Source: Pseudomonadota bacterium (GTDB taxonomy: Bacteria; Pseudomonadota; Alphaproteobacteria; Rhizobiales; Aestuariivirgaceae). Taken from it: DNA of 7,365 nt. The position numbers were made by a program, and so were the translations under genes. This document shows positions 1 through 5,311 of the stretch, piece after piece (position 1 is the first letter of the stretch; each line of letters starts with the position of its first letter). The notes under the pieces are model-generated. The model saw only the letters and a list, made by a program, of their open reading frames with translations, ran no database searches and was not told the origin of the DNA. The stretch lies in contig JAEKFU010000122.1 in assembly GCA_016522385.1 (NCBI GenBank), positions 1-7,365 of the forward strand, in the 5' to 3' direction.

Positions 1-149
1 CGCCAGAACTGGTCGATACAGAGACGATCAAGCTAATCCACAAGCTGTATGATCACAGCTTTGAACTGGATACGAAGGACCTTATCGATTTCGTCAAGAA
101 AATGATCGATGAAATGGATACATTCAAGATTCTTCATGCCGATAGCTGA
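1..149 (+). CDS. C-terminal end of an unrecognised protein (5' truncated by window edge)
   Basis: An open frame enters from the left edge (first whole codon at base 3) and ends at TGA 147-149, giving 48 residues from PELVDTETIK to ILHADS. The segment is acidic and mixed amphipathic, with two likely helices (TIKLIHKLYDH and LIDFVKKMIDEMDTF), no Cys and no obvious catalytic motif. It reads like a genuine soluble C-terminus rather than a random frame, because of its even residue use and helical pattern. I do not recognise the family. No T-tract hairpin follows the stop, and the next plausible gene on this strand is more than 5 kb away. Confidence 0.6.
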   Translation, partial: PELVDTETIKLIHKLYDHSFELDTKDLIDFVKKMIDEMDTFKILHADS

Positions 150-179
150 TTAAACCTCAGTGTCCTGCGGGTTGACTGC

Positions 180-413
180 TTAGGCTGTACCGACCACTCG
201 CTCTAGCTTGGCGTAGGTCTGAAATTTTCGCATCTCGGACCAGTTGCGCAGCACAGCAAATGGTCCGTCTTGCATCGCTTGACAGACACAGGAGTGTTTC
301 ATGTCGGCTTTCGTCGGGGTTTCATCTGTGAAGGACTCGACAACCGACAAGCTTGACCTGCTGCCCATTGGATAATTCTTGATCGCGTGTTGACGAACAT
401 CGGTTCCTAGCAC
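180..413 (-). CDS. Doubtful small hypothetical ORF
   Basis: This frame could encode 77 residues from a GTG at 413 or 62 from the ATG at 368, ending at TAA 180-182. No good ribosome binding site precedes either start. The middle and C-terminal part (SFTDETPTKADMKHSCVCQAM, then a basic tail ending KLERVVGTA) looks moderately protein-like, with a CVC pair. I recognise no domain, signal peptide or membrane helix. It fills the gap between the gene ending at 149 and the membrane protein gene ending at 450. It may be a real small protein, the remnant of a decayed gene, or chance. Confidence 0.22.
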   Translation of the reverse strand: MLGTDVRQHAIKNYPMGSRSSLSVVESFTDETPTKADMKHSCVCQAMQDGPFAVLRNWSEMRKFQTYAKLERVVGTA

Positions 414-449
414 TCGTGAGAAAGGCGCCTCAGACCTCTCTGCCGAATG

Positions 450-836
450 TCAGACGAAGTATCCGTGATAGGCAAGATATCCTCCAATGATAGCCATCAA
501 TGCGCCAGGCACGGCAATCAAATGCGTTTTCTGCAACATTGCCTCCCCAAGCGTCTGCATTACATCAGGCAGGGCCATGCGTGCGATGCCGGCGATGATG
601 GCAATCCAACCTATCAAAGTAATGAGCGTTCGCCAGTCTGTCTCCCAGACATTGTGAACTACTACAATCGCAATTCCTACCGGTAGCGTTATGACTCCCG
701 ACATGAAGATCAATGCTTCGCTATCAAGGAATTCGCGCCCGATGCGGCGCATTCGCTGAGGGTTTACTGCCACAAGTAGGCCCATGACAAACATCATCGG
801 CCCGACCAGTTTGGCCAGGAATATTGAAGTATCCAT
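450..836 (-). CDS. Small four-helix integral membrane protein of unknown function
   Basis: The product is 128 residues starting MDTSIFLAKL. The ATG at 836-834 is chosen because GGAGAG lies about 7 bases upstream; a longer reading from 875 adds 13 residues that include this ribosome binding site. Four hydrophobic segments are visible at about residues 6-24, 42-60, 70-88 and 105-124, so it should sit in the inner membrane. Short basic loops (NPQRMRRIGREF at 25-36) suggest the first loop is cytoplasmic. The HNVWETDW stretch at 61-68 between helices 2 and 3 recalls a conserved motif in small membrane proteins I associate with rhizobia, none with a known role as far as I know. There is no signal peptide, no catalytic residue pattern and no adjoining operon partner. 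Confidence 0.82.
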   Translation of the reverse strand: MDTSIFLAKLVGPMMFVMGLLVAVNPQRMRRIGREFLDSEALIFMSGVITLPVGIAIVVVHNVWETDWRTLITLIGWIAIIAGIARMALPDVMQTLGEAMLQKTHLIAVPGALMAIIGGYLAYHGYFV

Positions 837-875
837 GTTCTGTCTCTCCATGAATGGGCTACAATTCCAACGCAA

Positions 876-1063
876 TAGGGCATCTTCCCCGCGTCAGACC
901 GCACGATTGCGCCAGGTCCACGCGCCTTTCAATTGATATGGTGTGGAAGAGGACGGTCTTTTGGCGGTACCCATAAGAAGACAAGCAGACTTGCGATCGC
1001 CGCCGCTTTATCCGCCGTCGTTATTATACTCAGTCTATCGAATTCATTATCGCTCTGGGAATT
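876..1063. other. Gap with a possible small membrane-protein ORF or remnant
   Basis: A plus-strand frame is open from 879 to TAA 1065-1067. Its last 30 or so residues read as a basic stretch (THKKTSR) followed by a hydrophobic helix (LAIAAALSAVVIILSLS) and end SLSLWEF. The only common start in frame is TTG at 933, with no convincing ribosome binding site, which would give 44 residues. The stop overlaps the stop of the converging SPOR gene (TTAA at 1064-1067). This may be a tiny single-pass membrane protein or the tail of a lost gene. The rest of the gap shows nothing I can name. Confidence 0.22.
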
Positions 1064-2077
1064 TTAACGCTTTCGACTTTCATTAAGCGTTGCTCTCAAC
1101 CTTGCTATCTCCGCATTTGCCTCGGCGAGTTCCATTTTCAAAACGGCGGTGAGCGCAGACTCCATTCTGTTAAATTGCTGCGTCTTCGCAGCCAAAGTCT
1201 TGCGTAGAATCTGGGTTTCCGCCTTCAACGCCTGAACCGCCTTGACGGCGTTGTAGAGCTCCTTGTCCTGTGCGTTCCTTGCCGCGGGCTCCTTGCCTAG
1301 TTCTTGAACGGCTGCTTTGCGCGTCAATTCAATTTCTGCAAGTCCGGCTAGGCTGGTGTCCTTTTGTTGGACTTTGCCACGATTAACCAAGAGCGCAGCC
1401 TGAAGCTTCAAGTCTTGAGCAAGGCCAACATTCTTCTGTGTGTCATGGTCATCGGTTCTCAGAACTGCGGCTTCCAGCGGAACCTCTTTGCCGCCCATCC
1501 GTGTGGTGGACGAAGTCAGGGTGTTGTCGACGCACAGGTTAGCGAAAGTAGTGAGGTGTTGGCCATGGTTTCGCATGGGCAAGCAGCTGCCGCCACGTGC
1601 CCTGATGTCGGTGCATGTGAGCAGTGCCTTGGCTTTGCGCTCAAATCCGCCAACCCTCAGGCGGTAAAATACGCCGCGCCCACGCAGATTGGCACGGACT
1701 ATCATCGGTTCTTTGTCATATAGAATGTTTGGAAACTGGTCGAGCAGTCGGTGCCATTCCTGCCTTGCCTGTGTCTCATTGCGGACGGAGGCGAGCTGTA
1801 TCAACCAATTGCCATTTCTGCTTAGTGATGACTCTTGCGATAGCGATACTGAAGCCACAACTTCGGATCGACGCTTTGACTTTGGATGGCGCGGCGGTCG
1901 GTCGATGCTTTTCTCTTCAACCTCCACAGGTCGCCTGACAGGCAGTGGGGGTAAGTAATCAGTGGTTTGCGGCTTATCGACAACAGCGGCCGCTGACCTG
2001 GTTTTGGGTGCCTTTGTGCTGTCGGCAACGCAGGACGCAACGACCAGGTAAAAGCATACAATGCCCAATTTGCGCAT
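1064..2077 (-). CDS. SPOR-domain lipoprotein with long charged C-terminal extension
   Basis: The product is 337 residues from the ATG at 2077, which has GAGGAG 8 bases upstream; an upstream start at 2152 would add 25 residues without a signal. MRKLGIVCFYLVVASC is a lipoprotein signal with lipobox VASC and Cys16 as the acylated residue. Residue 17 is Val, so outer-membrane sorting is expected. Residues 20-88 are a Pro/Arg/Lys-rich periplasmic linker. Residues 90-168 are a SPOR domain (PF05036): NWLIQLASVRNETQA, then FYRLRVGGFERKAKA, and the closing ARGGSCLPM. SPOR domains bind denuded glycan strands of peptidoglycan, often at division sites. Residues 170-215 are nondescript; 215-337 are Ala/Leu/Lys/Glu-rich and likely coiled coil. 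SPOR domains usually lie at or near the C-terminus, so the extra 165 residues are unusual and may reflect a fusion. Glycan binding is strongly suggested; the cellular role is unknown. Confidence 0.85.
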   Translation of the reverse strand: MRKLGIVCFYLVVASCVADSTKAPKTRSAAAVVDKPQTTDYLPPLPVRRPVEVEEKSIDRPPRHPKSKRRSEVVASVSLSQESSLSRNGNWLIQLASVRNETQARQEWHRLLDQFPNILYDKEPMIVRANLRGRGVFYRLRVGGFERKAKALLTCTDIRARGGSCLPMRNHGQHLTTFANLCVDNTLTSSTTRMGGKEVPLEAAVLRTDDHDTQKNVGLAQDLKLQAALLVNRGKVQQKDTSLAGLAEIELTRKAAVQELGKEPAARNAQDKELYNAVKAVQALKAETQILRKTLAAKTQQFNRMESALTAVLKMELAEANAEIARLRATLNESRKR

Positions 2078-2128
2078 CGTTCCTGCTCCTCTAGCAGGCC
2101 GTCCCGCCGAAGAGGGTAGCAATGCAAT

Positions 2129-2147
2129 GGTTACTGGGGAGTGAACC
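2129..2147. promoter_or_regulatory. Short inverted repeat upstream of the SPOR lipoprotein gene
   Basis: GGTTACT and AGTGAACC flank a GGGG centre; the arms pair over 7 positions with one bulged G. It lies about 52 bases upstream of the ATG at 2077, inside the expected promoter or leader. It could be an operator half-site pair or a leader hairpin. No clear -35/-10 pair is visible around it, so the role is inference. Confidence 0.25.
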
Positions 2148-2204
2148 AACAAGGAAAATTTTTACACAAACCGCCGTGCAGGTATCGATAGACAAGAAAT
2201 ATGG

Positions 2205-2237
2205 CGGGAGCCCGTGGCTGGCCTTCGGCCGCTCCCG
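2205..2237 (-). terminator. Strong GC stem-loop downstream of the 2310-2873 hydrolase gene
   Basis: CGGGAGC (2205-2211) pairs perfectly with GCTCCCG (2231-2237). Inside, GGCC-TTC-GGCC (2220-2230) forms a second tight hairpin stacked on the right arm, leaving an eight-base bulge on the left. It starts 73 bases past the hydrolase stop, reading on the minus strand. There it is followed by the moderately T-rich CCATATTTCTTG, so it most likely ends the hydrolase transcript and insulates the SPOR gene. The T-tract is imperfect. Confidence 0.5.
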
Positions 2238-2309
2238 GACCATCAAATGATTCCACATGAGAAAGAAACGCTCTAAGGCCGGTTGTATCCCCCGTATGGG
2301 CGATCGCGG

Positions 2310-2873
2310 TCAGCCGGAAGATTGTCTCAGTCCGTCGGTGATTTCCGCATTTGTCATGACCGAAGCGATTTTGCCATCCATGTAACTCAGTGATATCTGA
2401 GCATGCTCTGCATCGTATGAACCTATGCAATCAGCAGCCAGAATGATGCGCAAATCGCGCTGGTATGCATCGATGGCCGCCATGCGAATACAAGCATGTG
2501 TATTCACACCCGCCAGCACGAGCAAGGTCGGGTCAAACACGGTCAACACTTCATCCAAATTGGTTCCGAAGAATGGACTGTACCGTTTCTTGACAATCGT
2601 CACGTCGCCAGGCCGGTAGGCGAGATCTGTGTGAATTTGAGAGCCTCGTGTCCCTTCGATGGTGATCCGGATCCCCTTGTCGCGCATCTCAAGAAACGCG
2701 TCGTTAAGATCTGAGTTAAATTCCTGGCGAACCCAAATCACCGGGAGGGTTAATCGTCGAAATTCACCAATGAGGTTGTTTGTGCTTTCTATTAGCTTGG
2801 CTCTTTGGTCGGCTTGCCATCGATCCAAGAAATCGTTGAGCATGTCGATAACGATGAGACAGTGTGTGGTCAT
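2310..2873 (-). CDS. Isochorismatase-fold cysteine hydrolase (nicotinamidase-like)
   Basis: The product is 187 residues, typical of compact single-domain members of the isochorismatase family (PF00857), which cleave amide, carbamoyl or vinyl-ether bonds. The triad is visible: Asp10 in LIVIDMLNDF, Lys96 in VKKRYSPFFGT, and nucleophile Cys128 in AGVNTHACI, whose V-N step matches the family's cis-peptide position. The region 152-180 (SYDAEHAQISLSYMDGKIASV) matches the C-terminal helix seen in nicotinamidase-like members. No signal peptide is present, so it should be cytoplasmic. The ATG at 2873 is the only ATG after an in-frame stop ten bases upstream, although its ribosome binding site is weak. 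The substrate cannot be told from sequence: nicotinamide, an N-carbamoyl compound or another small amide are all possible. An inverted repeat sits 24 bases upstream of the start. Confidence 0.88.
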   Translation of the reverse strand: MTTHCLIVIDMLNDFLDRWQADQRAKLIESTNNLIGEFRRLTLPVIWVRQEFNSDLNDAFLEMRDKGIRITIEGTRGSQIHTDLAYRPGDVTIVKKRYSPFFGTNLDEVLTVFDPTLLVLAGVNTHACIRMAAIDAYQRDLRIILAADCIGSYDAEHAQISLSYMDGKIASVMTNAEITDGLRQSSG

Positions 2874-2896
2874 ACTCGAAGGCTAACACGCGTCAG

Positions 2897-2911
2897 AACT
2901 AGAGCCTAGTT
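2897..2911. promoter_or_regulatory. Perfect inverted repeat, candidate operator of the hydrolase gene
   Basis: AACTAG-AGC-CTAGTT is a perfect 6+3+6 inverted repeat that ends 24 bases before the hydrolase ATG at 2873. Position and symmetry suit binding by a dimeric repressor or a short leader hairpin. No regulator gene is encoded nearby, so the partner is unknown. Confidence 0.35.
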
Positions 2912-3240
2912 ATCCGCACGCCTCCCATGTCCAAAATTAGCAATTCGCACTCCAACCCCACTACCCGGCAAAAATTGCTTTGCATCGCTTTTCTCGGGCA
3001 CGCCGTTGAGGCTTGACCAGCCTCGATAACGCTTCGGAGACCGGCTCAGGAGTCGAAAAGCAAGAATTCCGGTATTTGGGACACCTAAAGTTGCCTCGCT
3101 TTTGCGTGGACACAATGGTGCGATTGCGGCGGCGTTACCAACAACCGTACTATTGCCGTTTAGGTTTTCCTTTCTGTAATTTTGATGGCCCGACCCTTTG
3201 TTGGATCAGCATACGTGCGGTGTGATGTCGTTTGTCCGAC
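2912..3240. other. Gene-free gap between the hydrolase and yjbQ
   Basis: Neither strand gives a convincing coding frame here; the short frames have ragged composition and no recognisable motif. The one structural item is a hairpin at 3008-3024, GAGGCT-TGACC-AGCCTC, a six-base perfect stem extendable by a wobble pair and one A-T pair. The promoter of the 2310-2873 gene must lie in the left part of this gap. I see no clear -35/-10 consensus, tRNA or repeat array. Confidence 0.5.
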
Positions 3241-3279
3241 GAATGCAGCACCAACGATGGGCGTTTGTGCTAAGCATTC
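3241..3279 (-). terminator. Long interrupted stem-loop just after the yjbQ stop codon
   Basis: Three nested stems share one axis: GAATGC/GCATTC outside, GCAC/GTGC in the middle and AACG/CGTT inside. Only small internal loops interrupt them, around a five-base apex loop. The structure begins 2 bases beyond the yjbQ stop (TAG, 3284-3282 on the minus strand). No T-run follows on the minus strand, so it is either a weak terminator or an mRNA 3'-end stabiliser. Confidence 0.45.
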
Positions 3280-3281
3280 CG

Positions 3282-3713
3282 CTATTCCCCAATTACTTGG
3301 AGCACAATGCGACGGCGATGTGGCCGGATGCGATGCTCAAAAAGGAAAATACCCTGCCACGTGCCCAAGACCATTGCTCCATCGGCGATCGGAATGGTTA
3401 AAGACACATCAGTGAGTGCTGCCTTGATATGGGCCGGCATGTCATCGGGTCCTTCCAATGTATGGCGCACCCAGTCCATCCCTTCCGGTGCCAGACGTGA
3501 AATGAAATCGGCAAGGTCAGCCTGCACGTCCGGGTCGGCATTTTCCTGAATGGTTAGCGAGGCAGACGTATGACGGCAATAAACAGTGATCTGTCCGGTG
3601 CGGATGCCGCTCTTGTGGACGACTTGCACGATTCGACTGGTTATCTCGTAAAGACCCTGGCCTGACGTTGTGACCTCTATGTGTGATTGTGCCTGTTTCA
3701 CGGGCGCCAGCAT
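3282..3713 (-). CDS. yjbQ: YjbQ/UPF0047 family protein (often annotated secondary thiamine-phosphate synthase)
   Basis: The product is 143 residues, the full length of UPF0047 (PF01894). Family signatures occur in order: HTSASLTIQENADPDV (48-63), RHTLEGPDDMPAHIK (83-97), TIPIADG (106-112), LGTWQGIFLFEHR (116-128), and the final VIGE. His48, His84 and His95 are the conserved histidines usually thought to bind metal. The E. coli homologue can make thiamine phosphate weakly, hence the common product name, but the true role of the family is unsettled. It is a soluble cytoplasmic protein. The ATG at 3713 is chosen because the frame closes upstream at TAG 3743-3741 and ATG fits family length; the ribosome binding site is poor. 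The flanking genes are cysteine hydrolases at 400-base spacing, so no operon is implied. Confidence 0.93.
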   Translation of the reverse strand: MLAPVKQAQSHIEVTTSGQGLYEITSRIVQVVHKSGIRTGQITVYCRHTSASLTIQENADPDVQADLADFISRLAPEGMDWVRHTLEGPDDMPAHIKAALTDVSLTIPIADGAMVLGTWQGIFLFEHRIRPHRRRIVLQVIGE

Positions 3714-4050
3714 AATGGTGCGATGACCGGTTTGGCCACTCTAACGCGTTTGCCGGTTTAGAGGAGTAGCCGACGCGTGGCAAAAGCGCATCACCCCAAT
3801 TACAGTTCCGACACGCTCTAGAATGAAGCAAGGGAACCATGTGGCCATGCCGCCACTTGCCCCTCAAAAGCCGGTTCGAATTGGGCCTGTCGGAATCTCC
3901 CGCCAAAGATTCCAGCCGTTCAAAGGTCGGACCACTGAGTCAGAGACGGACATGGTAGAGATATCTCGTAAGCGTTCCCGCCTCGACTGCCGGCCGCATT
4001 TCCTCATTTGCTGGTCTCAGCAAGCTTGCAGCGATGACACTCAACATTGC
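3714..4050. other. Gene-free gap upstream of yjbQ
   Basis: This stretch must hold the yjbQ promoter and the 3' region of the next hydrolase gene. A weak imperfect inverted repeat (AACGCGTTTGCC at 3743-3754 against GGCAAAAGCGC at 3779-3789) is visible. A palindrome GCAAGCTTGC lies at 4020-4029. No coding frame on either strand has domain-like composition, and I see no RNA gene or mobile element. Confidence 0.5.
4008..4023 (-). terminator. Small hairpin downstream of the 4051-4707 hydrolase gene
   Basis: TTGCTG (4008-4013) pairs perfectly with CAGCAA (4018-4023) around a four-base loop, 27 bases past the hydrolase stop on the minus strand. It is short, low in GC and lacks a following T-run. 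It overlaps the palindrome at 4020-4029, which could compete for pairing. Terminator function is only a possibility. Confidence 0.25.
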
Positions 4051-4707
4051 TCAGCTCGAAGCATCCACATTTGCTTCTTCCAGATCCGCTAGATCGCAAA
4101 CCCAACCGAACAGATGCCCCTCGCCAGCGATCAATCGAAGAGCTGCTTCGTGTAGATCAGGTTCCATTGCCCCGCAGCAGTCGGCGATGGTTAGGCACCA
4201 GTACCCCCGATCAACCGCCTCACGTAGCGTCGAATGAACACAGCACTGGGTGGTCACGCCGCATAAGATCAAATGATCTATACCAGCTGCCCGAAGATTC
4301 TCATCGAGACGGGTTCCGAAGAAAGCACCAAACGCGGCCTTGTCGATAACCGTTTCGCCGGGCAGCGGGCGTAATTCTTCGACGAAGTCATGCCCGGGTT
4401 CGCCGCGAATAAGGAACCGACCGAGTGCCCCGCTGTGACCGACATAGCCAAGATAGCGCCGATAAGGCGTGACATCACTAAGGTCGGACCTATAGCCCTC
4501 ACGCGTATGAATTATGTGACAACCAGTGTTTCGTGCATGTTCGACCAGCCTGACGACACGTGGCACGATCTTACGGATTGGATTGACAGGCTCGCCGGTG
4601 TTCAAAGCCAGGAAATCTCGCTGCATGTCAATTACCACAAGAGCTGTGCGAGCCGGCTCGAAACCGTAGGTTCGGTTACCGCGACAAGGAACAGAGAATT
4701 CGCTCAT
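4051..4707 (-). CDS. Cysteine hydrolase, isochorismatase family, biuret-hydrolase-like
   Basis: The product is 218 residues. The ATG at 4707 is preceded by GGAG at 5-base spacing. The isochorismatase-fold triad is present: Asp27 in LVVIDMQRDF, Lys123 in TVIDKAAFGAFFGT, and Cys156 in CGVTTQCCV. The stretches HIIHTREGYRSDL (64-76), FLIRGEPGHDF (98-108), STLREAVDRGY (159-169) and ADCCGA (175-180) resemble, from memory, rhizobial biuret hydrolase more than nicotinamidase. Biuret hydrolase converts biuret to allophanate and ammonia. Related enzymes act on ureidoacrylate or N-carbamoyl compounds, so the substrate is open. The motif after the Lys (AAFGAFFGT) differs from my recollection of biuret hydrolase, and no allophanate hydrolase gene is present here. 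It is expected to be cytoplasmic and tetrameric, as the family usually is. A BASS transporter is encoded divergently upstream, which could supply a substrate. Confidence 0.87.
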   Translation of the reverse strand: MSEFSVPCRGNRTYGFEPARTALVVIDMQRDFLALNTGEPVNPIRKIVPRVVRLVEHARNTGCHIIHTREGYRSDLSDVTPYRRYLGYVGHSGALGRFLIRGEPGHDFVEELRPLPGETVIDKAAFGAFFGTRLDENLRAAGIDHLILCGVTTQCCVHSTLREAVDRGYWCLTIADCCGAMEPDLHEAALRLIAGEGHLFGWVCDLADLEEANVDASS

Positions 4708-4994
4708 GGTAACTCCATATTTGCTGCAACCCAGTCAACGACGGAACATAGGCCTGGACATCCTCTTATGGCACATATCGATGTAACGGCTCTTTGTTGA
4801 AAAAGTTCCGATGTTGGCATCAAGCCGACCTCGAGGCTGCAGTATCCGCTTTTGCGGTGAAATTGTCCGATGAAGGATGATCACTGACTTTGTGGGCCGC
4901 AGAGCAACAGGATCACAGTTTACCCGCATCGGATAATAGCATGTGATCTTCGGAGCGTTGTTATAGGGGAGCGAGTTATTGACGCCAGCATTCC
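4708..4994. other. Left part of the divergent intergenic region, possible decayed insertion-sequence end
   Basis: No coding frame is convincing. GGCTCTTTGTTGAAAAAGT at 4788-4806 resembles the terminal repeats of some IS1182/IS5-type elements. The short frame from ATG 4877 (ending RRATGSQFTRIG, stop 4934-4936) vaguely recalls an IS1182-type transposase N-terminus. No second terminal repeat or transposase body exists. TCCGATG at 4807-4813 and 4866-4872 recurs inverted as CATCGGA at 4927-4933. A mini-hairpin CCGC-TTTT-GCGG lies at 4846-4857. The promoter of the 4051-4707 gene must lie in the left part. Confidence 0.3.
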
Positions 4995-5105
4995 TAGAGC
5001 ATGTTGCAGAAAAGTTGAAACACTTTCCTGATAAGAACACGCCCAGATTCAATAGGTTAGCGGACGATTCACGTTTCAGATTGATTCAATCTGAAACGAT
5101 CGTGC
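4995..5105. repeat. Two-palindrome intergenic repeat, RIME-like rhizobial mosaic element
   Basis: The first palindrome opens with TAGAGCATGTT. GCATGTT (4999-5005) pairs with AACACGC (5036-5042), and AGAAAAGT (5008-5015) pairs with ACTTTCCT (5022-5029), each with one mismatch or wobble. The second palindrome is perfect: CGTTTCAGATTGA (5072-5084), one T, then TCAATCTGAAACG (5086-5098). The size of about 110 bases, the two large palindromes and the GAGCATG...GAAAAG opening match the architecture of rhizobial RIME elements and related repeats scattered through Hyphomicrobiales genomes. It contains no gene. It lies between divergent promoters and may act as a transcript-end structure or a binding site, but is probably a selfish or structural repeat. 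Confidence 0.65.
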
Positions 5106-5311
5106 GGTAACCGCAGATTTGAGGAGAAAGCGCCGTTCTTGGGCACCGAGAGCCCGGCAATCAAAGCTTTGTGAGTGTCAAATTTGCGATGGGGAGCAAA
5201 AAGTGCAGCCGGCCCTAAGCTTATTTAACTATGCCGAAAAACCGAATGTTCATAAATTCCCATCATAATGGAATGGTACAGGGTTATCACAGCTAACAAC
5301 TTTGAAGGCGA
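5106..5311 (+). promoter_or_regulatory. Leader and presumed promoter region of the BASS transporter gene
   Basis: The AT-rich segment at about 5219-5290 (CTTATTTAACTATG, then TTCATAAATTCCCATCATAATGG) is the most promoter-like stretch before the transporter start. CATAAT near 5266 could be a -10 box, but no good -35 box sits 16-18 bases before it. No riboswitch or operator is recognisable. Confidence 0.3.

Noticed and set aside
1364..1958. Several plus-strand frames inside the SPOR lipoprotein gene
   Set aside because: They lie opposite a gene with a clear signal peptide, ribosome binding site and SPOR domain, and have no domain-like content of their own.
2906..3225. Short frames on both strands in the hydrolase-yjbQ gap
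   Set aside because: No ribosome binding sites, no recognisable motif and no consistent residue pattern; treated as noncoding.
4390..4800. 136-codon plus-strand frame
   Set aside because: It is antisense to the biuret-hydrolase-like gene over most of its length; the composition is ragged and there are no motifs.
4788..4936. A complete insertion sequence
   Set aside because: Only one possible terminal repeat and a 19-codon frame are present; there is no transposase body, second inverted repeat or target duplication.
4735..5052. 105-codon minus-strand frame in the divergent gap
   Set aside because: It crosses the RIME-like repeat, lacks recognisable motifs and has no ribosome binding site; it looks like chance openness.
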